A stretch of DNA of 64,000 nt, from contig NZ_JAHLPX010000004.1 of assembly GCF_018918145.1 (NCBI RefSeq), positions 177,300 to 241,299 on the forward strand, given 5' to 3'. The translations under genes were made by a program, and so were the position numbers. Every line of letters begins with the position of its first letter. The first letter of the stretch is position 1. The notes under the pieces are model-generated. The model made no database searches, was not told the origin of the DNA, and worked only from the letters and a program-made list of their open reading frames with translations. Positions 1-8,661 of this stretch are shown here, piece after piece. The DNA is from Anaerotignum sp. MSJ-24. GTDB lineage: Bacteria; Bacillota; Clostridia; Lachnospirales; Anaerotignaceae.

Positions 1-789
1 GACGACTTAAAGGCTGCCATCAGACCCGAAACAATACTTGTAAGTGTTATGTTTGCAAACAACGAAATCGGTACAGTTGAGCCTATCAAGGAAATCGGCG
101 CTATCTGTCATGAAAAAGGAATTTACTTCCATACAGATGCTGTACAGGCATTCGGTCACATTAAAATTGATGTACAGGATATGAATATCGACTTCCTTTC
201 TATTTCGGGACACAAAATCGGCGCTCCTAAGGGAATCGGTGCTCTTTATATCAGAAAAGGCTGTAAGATTGATAACCTTATCCATGGTGGTCAGCAGGAA
301 AGAGGCAGAAGAGCCGGCACAGAAAATGTTATCGGTATAGTTGCTCTCGGTAAAGCCGCAGAAATGGCAATGGCAGAAATTGACGAGGTTACAGCAAAGC
401 TTACTTACCTCAGAGATAAATTAATCAACAGCTTACTTTCTAAGATTGATTATGCAAGACTTAACGGACATCCGGTTGACAGACTTCCCGGAAACGTAAA
501 TATATCATTTGAATTTATCGAAGGCGAATCAATGCTTCTTTTACTCGATAACTATGGAATTTGTGCATCAAGCGGTTCGGCTTGTACATCAGGCTCACTT
601 GATCCTTCACATGTTCTTCTTGCAATCGGTCTGCCTCACGAAAAGGCTCATGGTTCATTAAGAATTTCACTTGGTTACCAGAACACAGAAGAACAGGTTG
701 ATAAACTTATAGAGGTGCTTCCTCCTATCGTTCAGAGATTAAGAGATATGTCACCCCTTTACGAAGAAATCAAAAACAAGAATAAGTAA
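1..789 (+). CDS. nifS: Cysteine desulfurase, NifS/IscS type (5' end outside window)
   Basis: This PLP enzyme takes sulfur from L-cysteine, giving alanine and an enzyme persulfide that feeds Fe-S cluster assembly. The reading frame is open from base 1, so the N-terminal part of the protein lies outside the window. The PLP-binding lysine is in the motif [10 protein letters not shown] (Lys codon 214-216). The catalytic cysteine is in [10 protein letters not shown] (Cys codon 583-585). The C-terminal half matches the usual class V aminotransferase fold. The stop TAA at 787-789 is followed 27 bases later by the NifU scaffold gene, so the two are almost certainly one operon. The frequent NifS-NifU pairing in Clostridia favours a role in general cluster assembly over thiouridine synthesis. 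Confidence 0.95.
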   Translation, partial: DDLKAAIRPETILVSVMFANNEIGTVEPIKEIGAICHEKGIYFHTDAVQAFGHIKIDVQDMNIDFLSISGHKIGAPKGIGALYIRKGCKIDNLIHGGQQERGRRAGTENVIGIVALGKAAEMAMAEIDEVTAKLTYLRDKLINSLLSKIDYARLNGHPVDRLPGNVNISFEFIEGESMLLLLDNYGICASSGSACTSGSLDPSHVLLAIGLPHEKAHGSLRISLGYQNTEEQVDKLIEVLPPIVQRLRDMSPLYEEIKNKNK

Positions 790-816
790 TAAAACGGAAT
801 TGCGGAGGTAATAATT

Positions 817-1257
817 ATGGAATACAGCGAGAAGGTAATGGATCATTTCATGAATCCCAGAAATGTCGGCGAAATAGAAGATGCAAGCGGCGTTGGTACA
901 GTAGGTAATGCCAAATGCGGAGATATTATGAAGGTATATCTCAAGATTGAAGACGGCATTATTAAAGATGCTAAATTCAAAACATTCGGCTGCGGTGCCG
1001 CAGTTGCAACAAGCAGTATGGCAACAGAGCTTGTAAAGGGCAAAACAATTCCCGAAGCACTCGATATAACAAACAAGGTTGTTATGGAAGCACTTGACGG
1101 TCTGCCTCCTGTAAAGGTTCACTGTTCATGTCTTGCAGAGGAAGCTCTTCATGCAGCTCTTTGGGATTATGCAGAAAAGAACCACATCGTTATTGACGGC
1201 CTTGAAAGACCTGTAAACGACATCGGAGAATTACATGAAATTCCAGATCAAGACTAA
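817..1257 (+). CDS. nifU: Fe-S cluster assembly scaffold protein NifU/IscU
   Basis: A 146-residue scaffold on which [2Fe-2S] clusters are built from sulfur supplied by the upstream desulfurase. The three conserved ligand cysteines are visible: Cys34 (in NAKCGD, followed by Asp36), Cys59 (in TFGCGAA) and Cys103 (in VHCSC). The protein is the single-domain IscU-like form, without the C-terminal Nfu domain of nitrogenase-type NifU. The start ATG has a GGAGG-type ribosome site. A long perfect hairpin lies 16 bases after the stop, so this gene probably ends the cluster-assembly operon. Confidence 0.95.
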   Translation: MEYSEKVMDHFMNPRNVGEIEDASGVGTVGNAKCGDIMKVYLKIEDGIIKDAKFKTFGCGAAVATSSMATELVKGKTIPEALDITNKVVMEALDGLPPVKVHCSCLAEEALHAALWDYAEKNHIVIDGLERPVNDIGELHEIPDQD

Positions 1258-1273
1258 ATGAATTAATGGAAAT

Positions 1274-1309
1274 AACAAAACCGATTTCAGCAATGAAATC
1301 GGTTTTGTT
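1274..1309 (+). terminator. Rho-independent terminator after nifU
   Basis: A perfect 15-bp inverted repeat (AACAAAACCGATTTC, 6-nt loop, reverse complement) ends in a T-rich arm. It lies between nifU and the HAD phosphatase gene. The HAD ribosome site follows directly, so some read-through is possible. Confidence 0.75.
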
Positions 1310-1325
1310 GGAATGAGAGGAAAAT

Positions 1326-1982
1326 ATGAAAGAGATAACTGCCGTAATTTTCGACATGGACGGCGTTCTCATTGACAGCCAGCCATTGCATTATATGGCC
1401 GATGTTGAGTCGATGAAAAAATACGGTGTATACAAAGAGCAGGAGTTTTACGAAAAATATGCCGGAACAACAACGCCGGACAGAATGAGAGCTTTAAACG
1501 AATTGTTTAAATTAAATGCCGATGTTGACGAAATGGTCGCTGTACGTGAGCAGATGATACTCGATATAATGAAAAAAGAAGAAATTTCTCCTGTCAGAGG
1601 AATACCGGAGCTGCTTAAGAGCATAAAATCAAAAGGAATGACAACTGCCGTTGCATCATCGTCGGGATATGAGCTTATAAATATGGTTCTTGAAAAACTT
1701 GGCATAGCACAATATTTTGACTGCATTACGTCCGGAATAGACGTTAAGCACGGCAAACCGGCACCTGATGTGTTTTTGCTTGCTGCCGAAAGGATAAACA
1801 AAAGCCCGGAGGAATGTGTTGTTGTTGAGGATTCCGAAAACGGTGTTAATGCGGCTGTTGCCGCTGGAATGAAATCGGTTGGCTATATAAATCCCACAAG
1901 CGGAAAACAGTGCCTTGATAAGGCGAATATAGTTATTGATGATTTCAGAAAAATTGATGCAGATGTTATATATAAGCTGTAA
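1326..1982 (+). CDS. HAD-superfamily phosphatase, beta-phosphoglucomutase-like
   Basis: A 218-residue haloacid dehalogenase hydrolase. Motif I is FDMDGVLIDS near residue 9 (nucleophile Asp and acid/base Asp). Motif II is the SSS of VASSSGYE. Motif III is the Lys in KHGKPAPD. Motif IV is VVVEDSENG. The helical cap between motifs I and II matches subfamily I (beta-phosphoglucomutase, phosphoglycolate phosphatase and sugar-phosphate phosphatases). The substrate cannot be read from sequence. The start is the ATG 5 bases after a GAGAGGAAA-type ribosome site. The next gene, a tiny membrane protein, begins 12 bases after the stop, suggesting co-transcription. Confidence 0.85.
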   Translation: MKEITAVIFDMDGVLIDSQPLHYMADVESMKKYGVYKEQEFYEKYAGTTTPDRMRALNELFKLNADVDEMVAVREQMILDIMKKEEISPVRGIPELLKSIKSKGMTTAVASSSGYELINMVLEKLGIAQYFDCITSGIDVKHGKPAPDVFLLAAERINKSPEECVVVEDSENGVNAAVAAGMKSVGYINPTSGKQCLDKANIVIDDFRKIDADVIYKL

Positions 1983-1994
1983 GAAGGTGAAAAT

Positions 1995-2174
1995 ATGATT
2001 AAGTGGATTATTCTTCTTGTTGTTATCGTTATTATTCTCGGATATACGCAGAGCAGAAAGCTCAAAAACGGCAAAAAAGATGAAAATTCGGAAATCGGAG
2101 GCTGTGGCAGTTCATGCGCAGGCTGTGCAAACAGGTCTATGTGCCATCCGGATGAAAATAATGAGAAAAAATGA
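1995..2174 (+). CDS. FeoB-associated-type Cys-rich small membrane protein
   Basis: A 59-residue protein with ribosome site GAAGGTG just upstream. Residues 3-16 are a strongly hydrophobic helix (mostly Ile, Leu and Val), followed by a basic stretch. The C-terminal segment carries four cysteines, Cys37, Cys41, Cys44 and Cys50, in a CGSSCAGC-type cluster. This is the architecture of the FeoB-associated Cys-rich membrane proteins, which usually sit beside the ferrous iron transporter. No feoA or feoB is present here. The nearest metal-related genes are nifS-nifU, so a metal or Fe-S link is only inferred. Confidence 0.7.
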   Translation: MIKWIILLVVIVIILGYTQSRKLKNGKKDENSEIGGCGSSCAGCANRSMCHPDENNEKK

Positions 2175-2256
2175 GAAAAGAGAAGAAAATAAGAGATAAA
2201 ATTTGATTTAAATATAAAATATAGTTAAATTACTCTTAAATACTTTAAAACGATAT

Positions 2257-2285
2257 TTGCATATATTACCGTATAAAAGTAATAT
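2257..2285 (+). promoter_or_regulatory. Sigma-A-type promoter of groESL
   Basis: The -35 box TTGCAT (2257-2262) and -10 box TAATAT (2280-2285) are separated by 17 bp. Transcription should start around 2292, just ahead of the CIRCE operator. Confidence 0.75.
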
Positions 2286-2296
2286 ATATTCAATGA

Positions 2297-2323
2297 TTAG
2301 CACTCATGCAATGAGAGTGCTAA
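2297..2323 (+). promoter_or_regulatory. CIRCE operator (HrcA-binding site)
   Basis: The sequence is TTAGCACTC-N9-GAGTGCTAA, an exact match to the CIRCE consensus. It lies at the predicted transcription start of groESL. HrcA repressor binding here would give heat-inducible chaperonin expression. The hrcA gene is not in the window. Confidence 0.97.
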
Positions 2324-2359
2324 CAAAGAAAACCCAGACATTTGAAGGAGGAAATAAAT

Positions 2360-2647
2360 ATGAAACTTGTACCACTTGGAGATAAGGTTGTAATTAAACA
2401 GTTAGAAGCAGAAGAAAAGACAAAATCAGGTATTGTTTTACCTTCACAGTCCAAGGAAAAACCTCAGATGGCAACTGTAATCGCTGTTGGTCCCGGAGGA
2501 TATGTTGACGGAAACAAGGTTGAAATGACGGTAAAAGAAGGCGACAAGGTAATCTATTCAAAATACTGCGGCACAGAGGTTGAATGTGACGGAGAAAAGT
2601 TACTTGTTGTTAAACAGAATGATATTCTTGCAGTAGTAGTTGACTGA
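2360..2647 (+). CDS. groES: Co-chaperonin GroES
   Basis: A 95-residue GroES (Hsp10), which caps the GroEL folding chamber. The N terminus has the family [11 protein letters not shown] strand, and the mobile loop region is TKSGIVLP. An in-frame TTG at 2342 would add six residues but falls inside the ribosome-binding sequence AAGGAGG. The ATG at 2360 is therefore the true start and gives the normal family length. groEL starts 27 bases downstream in the same CIRCE-controlled operon. Confidence 0.98.
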   Translation: MKLVPLGDKVVIKQLEAEEKTKSGIVLPSQSKEKPQMATVIAVGPGGYVDGNKVEMTVKEGDKVIYSKYCGTEVECDGEKLLVVKQNDILAVVVD

Positions 2648-2653
2648 TTATAA

Positions 2654-4303
<1,650 letters not shown>

Positions 4304-4354
4304 TTAATCAAAAATTAAATTAATTAAAAATCAAATAGTCCACACACAAATAAT

Positions 4355-4386
4355 AAAGCGGTTCGTCTTGAAGGCGAGCCGCTTTT
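4355..4386. terminator. Bidirectional terminator between groEL and the dehydrogenase gene
   Basis: A 13-bp stem with two G-U pairs (AAAGCGGTTCGTC pairing with GGCGAGCCGCTTT) ends in T4. The A-run on the 5' side makes it usable from both strands. It separates convergent groEL and the minus-strand dehydrogenase. Confidence 0.8.
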
Positions 4387-4392
4387 GTCATG

Positions 4393-5367
4393 TTACTTTC
4401 TGAATTTTTTAAAATCTATTACATTTATTAAAGGTTTGTTATTAATATAATTGCTTATATTTTCCGCACAGATTTTATATATTTTATCTGTTATTGATTT
4501 ATGGTGTCCGAAGCTTTTTCCGGATATATGCGGTGTTATGACAAGGTTTTCGACAGACCAGAGCTCGCTTTCCGGTGGTAAAGGCTCCGGCTCGGCAACA
4601 TCAATAACAGCTCCACTCAAATGACCGGATTTTAATACATCAATCAAATCCTTCTGGATAACCAGAGCACCTCTGCCTACATTGACAAATATTGCATCGT
4701 TTTTCATAAGCATAAATCTGTGTTTATCGAATAAATGATATGTATATTCCGAATTAGGTATGCAGGCAACAACAACATCTGCGAGAGGCAGCTGTTCGTC
4801 AAGCTCGTCTAATGTGTGCATTTCTGCAAAATACGGAGGCATGTTGTTTATATTTCTTCGTATTCCTATTGTTTTTGTATTGAATACAGAAAGCTTTTTT
4901 GCGATATTACTTCCTATATCGCCGGCACCGACAATAAGCACGCGCTTTCCTTCAAGACCGATTTCAAGACCTTCGTCATGCCAGAGATTTTTGTGCTGAT
5001 TATCTCTGTATTTATAAAATTTGTGGCATATATTCAAAATGCCGCCGATAACATATTGGGAAATAACCTCGCCGAAAGCACCGGAGGCATTTGCAAGAAC
5101 AACATTCTGCGGATATTCATAATTCTTTGTGTATTTATCCGTTCCTGCCATTGTGAGCTGTAAAAGCTTTAAATTTTTTGCATTTTTAATTGCGGATACA
5201 TCGGGTTCACCGACAATTATTTCTGCTTTTTCGATTTCGTTTTTAAGAATATCTTCAGAAACAAAGCGGCTGTCGGCATATGTAAAATTGCAGGAAGAAC
5301 CTCCGGCTGTTTCCAAAAGCTTTTTGTATTCCTCATCACAGGGAGAAGTAACGAGTATATTTATCAA
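4393..5367 (-). CDS. D-2-hydroxyacid dehydrogenase family protein
   Basis: A 324-residue NAD-dependent oxidoreductase of the D-isomer-specific 2-hydroxyacid dehydrogenase family. The Rossmann motif is GAGDIGSN near residue 147. The catalytic Arg is in NVGRGALV, the Glu in DVAEPEPLP, and the His in ITPHISG. The acid substrate (glycerate, lactate, phosphoglycerate or other) cannot be assigned, and there is no C-terminal ACT domain as in many SerA proteins. The start is TTG, placed about 9 bases after an AGGAG site; the nearby ATG is out of frame and stops at once. The gene stands alone. Confidence 0.85.
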   Translation of the reverse strand: MINILVTSPCDEEYKKLLETAGGSSCNFTYADSRFVSEDILKNEIEKAEIIVGEPDVSAIKNAKNLKLLQLTMAGTDKYTKNYEYPQNVVLANASGAFGEVISQYVIGGILNICHKFYKYRDNQHKNLWHDEGLEIGLEGKRVLIVGAGDIGSNIAKKLSVFNTKTIGIRRNINNMPPYFAEMHTLDELDEQLPLADVVVACIPNSEYTYHLFDKHRFMLMKNDAIFVNVGRGALVIQKDLIDVLKSGHLSGAVIDVAEPEPLPPESELWSVENLVITPHISGKSFGHHKSITDKIYKICAENISNYINNKPLINVIDFKKFRK

Positions 5368-5443
5368 TTATATCATCTCCTAAAAAGAGTATTATTAATG
5401 ATTTTAAGGCGGTGAAGTTTGAAAGTCAATACGAATTTATGAT

Positions 5444-5472
5444 TTGCCTTGTTATATGTTTTGTGGTAAAAT
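5444..5472 (+). promoter_or_regulatory. Predicted promoter for the 64-aa protein and acetyltransferase genes
   Basis: TTGCCT (5444-5449) and TAAAAT (5467-5472) are 17 bp apart. They lie 35 bp upstream of the small ORF at 5507. Confidence 0.6.
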
Positions 5473-5506
5473 TATTAAATAAATAACGGAAAGGAAATGT
5501 AAGATT

Positions 5507-5701
5507 ATGGCATGGAATCCTGAGTATATGGAAAAACTTAATGCACTTATGAAGGCATGGGACGACGAAATACAGGACGAGCTCAAGAAAAAAGCTCCCA
5601 CAAGAGGTCTTGCTGCCGGAAGTAAGGGAAAAACAGACATGATAAATGACAGATACAGAGAAATGCTTGCAGAGCTTAAAAAGGAATACGGAGTTAAATA
5701 A
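5507..5701 (+). CDS. Small conserved-looking acidic/basic helical protein, unknown function
   Basis: A 64-residue soluble protein with no transmembrane segment. Residues 1-30 and 46-62 are predicted amphipathic helices rich in Glu and Lys. They are joined by a basic Gly/Arg/Lys linker (PTRGLAAGSKGK). I do not recognise the family. It is a real gene because it has a promoter, an AAGGAAA ribosome site and strong codon bias, and it is followed at 24 bases by the acetyltransferase gene. It may be co-transcribed with that gene. Confidence 0.6.
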   Translation: MAWNPEYMEKLNALMKAWDDEIQDELKKKAPTRGLAAGSKGKTDMINDRYREMLAELKKEYGVK

Positions 5702-5725
5702 ATTTCAACAGGAGGTGACTGATAC

Positions 5726-6841
5726 ATGGCAGTTCAAAGAATATGCACTATGGAGGATAAGCCTTATTTAAGAGCTTTATGGCAGAGCTGTTTCGGAGAC
5801 AGCGATTCATTCCTTGATTATTATTTTGAAAAAAGATTTATCCCTGAATATACTGTTTGTACTATTGAGGATGATGAGCTTGTAAATGCTATGTATTCGT
5901 ATCCTGTGAATATGTGTATCAGAAATTATATTGTTCCTTCGGCTATGCTTGCCGGATTTTCAACCGACAAGAGATACAGAGGAAGAGGATATATGTCAAC
6001 AGCGTTTAAAATACTGTTGACAAAGCTATCCGATGACGGCATTGCGGTTGCACCGCATACACCCGTAAAGCATGAAAGTTATTTTCCGCTTGAAAATTAT
6101 ACGGCAACAGACACAAGCTTTATCAGCGGCACTGCCGATAAGCCGAAAATAATGCCGGCATCGGTGAATTTCGGAAGAATGTCAGATATAGGTAAGCTTT
6201 ATGCGGCATATACTTTATTTGCTTCTAAATATTCCGGAATTCTTGCAAGATCTATGGCTGATTTCAGACTTAAGTTTGCTGATCTTATATCGGACGGCGG
6301 AGAATTTATTATTTGCGAAAAGAACAATGAGGTAAAAGGCTATGCACTGTATTTTAACGGTGTAAACGGACTTACCGCCATTGAGCTGATATATGATGAT
6401 GAAGAAACCGCACAGAGCCTTACAACTGCGCTTGCATTTATTGCGGATAATAAACCGATAAAAATTAAACTTCCGCCCGATTGCGGAGCTATGCTGGAAG
6501 GCTGTGATAAAGAAACGATAAGACACGGTGTTGCGGCACTTGTTAACGTAAGAAGGCTTATGAAAATAGTATTTGCCGAAGAAACTGCTGTTATAAAGCT
6601 TTCTGACAGCGTAATTGACAACAATAACGGTGTTTTTCATTTGAACGGAGAAACGGCAGAGGATAATACCGAGGCTGATATTGAAATAAATGCAGGACAT
6701 TTTCTTCAGTTTGCCGAAGGCTATAAATCATTGGCAGAGCTTGAAAGTGAAGGTAATGCAATAGTAAACAACAAAGCTGTTGCGGAAAATTTGGATAAGC
6801 GTTATCCTAAGATGAAATGCTATATTTGCGATGAATATTGA
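5726..6841 (+). CDS. GNAT family N-acetyltransferase, Eis-like
   Basis: A 371-residue acetyltransferase. The acetyl-CoA binding motif is RYRGRGYMSTAF near residues 89-100, following a V/A-x-x beta strand as in the GNAT fold. The length, with a second half resembling a degenerate GNAT plus an SCP2-like C-terminal domain, matches the Eis-type two-GNAT architecture. Eis homologues acetylate amines, including aminoglycosides, but the substrate here is unknown. The start ATG follows a strong AGGAGGTGA site. The gene ends at a hairpin shared with the convergent neighbour. Confidence 0.75.
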   Translation: MAVQRICTMEDKPYLRALWQSCFGDSDSFLDYYFEKRFIPEYTVCTIEDDELVNAMYSYPVNMCIRNYIVPSAMLAGFSTDKRYRGRGYMSTAFKILLTKLSDDGIAVAPHTPVKHESYFPLENYTATDTSFISGTADKPKIMPASVNFGRMSDIGKLYAAYTLFASKYSGILARSMADFRLKFADLISDGGEFIICEKNNEVKGYALYFNGVNGLTAIELIYDDEETAQSLTTALAFIADNKPIKIKLPPDCGAMLEGCDKETIRHGVAALVNVRRLMKIVFAEETAVIKLSDSVIDNNNGVFHLNGETAEDNTEADIEINAGHFLQFAEGYKSLAELESEGNAIVNNKAVAENLDKRYPKMKCYICDEY

Positions 6842-6850
6842 TTTAGACAA

Positions 6851-6884
6851 AACTGCCGAACTTATTAAGTACGGCAGTTGGTTT
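6851..6884. terminator. Bidirectional terminator
   Basis: A 13-bp stem with one mismatch (AACTGCCGAACTT pairing with AAGTACGGCAGTT) and a 3-nt loop. T-rich sequence follows on both strands. It separates the convergent acetyltransferase and coiled-coil genes. Confidence 0.65.
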
Positions 6885-6888
6885 ATAA

Positions 6889-7164
6889 TCAGTTTTTAAG
6901 CTCTTCTATTTGTTTATTAAGTTCGGAAATTTCTTCTTTGAGAGTATCAATTTTTTCGACAGTTTCGGAAAGCTCTTCCGGTAATACATCTCGATTGTTT
7001 TCGTAAACGAATTTGCCTATGTTTATATAGAGCTTTTCTATTTCCTTTTCCTTTGCACCGACAGAGGCAGAGAGCTTTGTTATATTGGCAAGATCTTTAG
7101 CCTTTGTTCCTGCTTCGCCTGCAACAGTGCCGACCTTTTTTGCAACATCATTAAATAATCCCAT
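6889..7164 (-). CDS. Small coiled-coil protein, unknown function
   Basis: A 91-residue protein. Residues 1-25 are a glycine- and alanine-rich amphipathic segment (GLFNDVAKKVGTVAGEAG). Residues 55-91 form a heptad-patterned Glu/Leu/Lys coiled coil. Similar short proteins are common in Firmicutes and sometimes precede zinc-ribbon domains, but this one has no cysteines. The ATG follows GGGAGG. Function is not assigned. Confidence 0.6.
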   Translation of the reverse strand: MGLFNDVAKKVGTVAGEAGTKAKDLANITKLSASVGAKEKEIEKLYINIGKFVYENNRDVLPEELSETVEKIDTLKEEISELNKQIEELKN

Positions 7165-7337
7165 GAATATTACCTCCCTCTGATATTTTATGATTAAATT
7201 TTATCAGCTTTTGAGTGTAATGTCCATATATGTTCTTGTAAAAAATTACAGTTGTACGGAAATGTGCTTAAATAATTATAATTAATATTGATTAATTTAT
7301 ATACAATGCTTTTTATATAATATATGCTTAACTTTTA

Positions 7338-7366
7338 TTGACAACGGTAGTTACAAATGTTAAAAT
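7338..7366 (+). promoter_or_regulatory. Promoter of the carAB operon
   Basis: A consensus TTGACA (7338-7343), a 17-bp spacer and TAAAAT (7361-7366), with an extended -10 TG at 7358-7359. Transcription should start near 7373, giving a leader of about 190 nt before carA. The stretch from 7165 to 7337 is AT-rich and I see nothing else in it. Confidence 0.8.
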
Positions 7367-7399
7367 ACTACCCGATATAAAAAACGGAGGTGCTTTAAT

Positions 7400-7516
7400 A
7401 TGATTATCAATTCTGCAAAAATTGCATATTTATTTACAAAGCTTCCTCATTTTATAGATTTCTTTTTAGATTTTATTATAATGGTAAATCATTTTTCTTC
7501 GCCGGTAATGCAGTAG
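7400..7516 (+). CDS. Putative carAB leader peptide, 38 aa
   Basis: The ORF has a strong ribosome site (GGAGGTG, ending 8 bases before the ATG) and encodes a hydrophobic 38-residue peptide rich in Phe and Ile. Its coding RNA is very U-rich from about 7455 to 7500. Its stop codon TAG (7514-7516) lies in the loop of the terminator hairpin just upstream of carA. This is the layout of the E. coli pyrBI leader pyrL: RNA polymerase pauses in U-rich RNA at low UTP, which lets the translating ribosome block the terminator. The regulatory role is inferred. Confidence 0.6.
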   Translation: MIINSAKIAYLFTKLPHFIDFFLDFIIMVNHFSSPVMQ

Positions 7517-7544
7517 AATTTTTATTGCATTTGCCGGTTTTTTT
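7502..7544 (+). terminator. Attenuator (intrinsic terminator) upstream of carA
   Basis: The arms CCGG (7502-7505) and AATGCA (7507-7512) pair with TGCATT (7526-7531) and CCGG (7534-7537). Seven T residues follow at 7538-7544. The hairpin sits 20 bases upstream of carA and downstream of the operon promoter, so it must be bypassed for expression. I see no PyrR-binding consensus. Confidence 0.75.
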
Positions 7545-7563
7545 ATAGAAAGGATAAAAGGCT

Positions 7564-8661
7564 ATGAAAGACGATTTTAACAGAAAAATAGTTCTCGAAG
7601 ACGGCAGTGAGTACTATGGTTACGGTTTTGGATACCACACAGACAGAGTTTGTGAAATTGTGTTCAATACTTCTATGGTCGGTTATCAGGAAATTGTATC
7701 CGACCCTTCATATACCTATCAGATGGTAGTTATGACATATCCTCTTATAGGTAACTATGGTATAACAGATGAAGATTTTGAAACAAAGGTTCCTACAATC
7801 GGCGGTCTTGTTGTAAGAGAATATAACGACCTCCCCAGCAACTTCCGTTATACAAAAACACTTTCGGAAATTCTTGAGGAAAACAAAATTCCCGGAATAT
7901 GGGGTGTTGACACAAGAAAGATTGGCAGAAGTATAAGAGATCTCGGAAGCAGACGAGTATATATAACAGATATTGACACACCTAAGGAAGAGGCACTCAG
8001 AATAATAAAAGAAACACCGATTCCGAAGGACGCTGTATCAAAGGTAAGCTGTAAAAAAAGATGGTATTCAAGAACATCAAATCATCAGTACAATGTTGTT
8101 GCTATTGACTGCGGAATTAAGCTCAACATTGTAAGAAGTCTTAATGCAAGAAGATGCAACGTAACGATTGTTCCCTGGAACACAACAGCGGAAGAGATAG
8201 AAATGCACACTCCGGACGGAATATTCCTTTCTAACGGCCCAGGAGATCCCGAAGATGTTCAGCCTGTAATCGAGCTTGTTAAAAAGCTTAAAGGAAAATA
8301 TCCTATCTTCGGTATCTGTCTTGGACACCAGATGATTTCGCTTGCATACGGTGCAAAGACATACAAGCTTAAATTCGGTCACAGAGGCGGAAACCACCCT
8401 GTTAAAAACCTTGAAACTGGCAAGATTGAAATAACAAGCCAGAACCACAGCTACGCTGTTGACATGGATTCACTTAAAAATACAGAGCTTACGGCAACAC
8501 ATATCAATCTTCTTGACAACACTGTTGAAGGCGTTGAATGCAAGAAGGACAAGGTATTCAGTGTTCAGTATCACCCGGAAAGTGCTCCCGGACCTCAGGA
8601 CAGTGCATATCTTTTCGATAAATTTATAAATATTATGAAGGAGAATAAGGAAAATGCCTAA
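7564..8661 (+). CDS. carA: Carbamoyl phosphate synthase small (glutaminase) subunit
   Basis: A 365-residue subunit that hydrolyses glutamine and passes ammonia to CarB for carbamoyl phosphate synthesis, feeding pyrimidines and arginine. The N-terminal CPSase_sm domain is followed by a class I GATase domain. The nucleophile Cys252 is in FGICLGHQM, and the His/Glu of the triad are in QYHPES near residue 336. The start has an AGAAAGG site. Its 3' end overlaps carB by 8 bases, indicating translational coupling. Confidence 0.97.
   Translation: MKDDFNRKIVLEDGSEYYGYGFGYHTDRVCEIVFNTSMVGYQEIVSDPSYTYQMVVMTYPLIGNYGITDEDFETKVPTIGGLVVREYNDLPSNFRYTKTLSEILEENKIPGIWGVDTRKIGRSIRDLGSRRVYITDIDTPKEEALRIIKETPIPKDAVSKVSCKKRWYSRTSNHQYNVVAIDCGIKLNIVRSLNARRCNVTIVPWNTTAEEIEMHTPDGIFLSNGPGDPEDVQPVIELVKKLKGKYPIFGICLGHQMISLAYGAKTYKLKFGHRGGNHPVKNLETGKIEITSQNHSYAVDMDSLKNTELTATHINLLDNTVEGVECKKDKVFSVQYHPESAPGPQDSAYLFDKFINIMKENKENA

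Noticed and set aside
2342..2359. N-terminal extension of GroES from TTG 2342
   Set aside because: The extension encodes the ribosome-binding sequence itself and is absent from the family.
7373..7563. PyrR-type attenuator in the carAB leader
   Set aside because: I could not find the conserved PyrR binding-loop sequence; the terminator is linked to a translated leader ORF instead.
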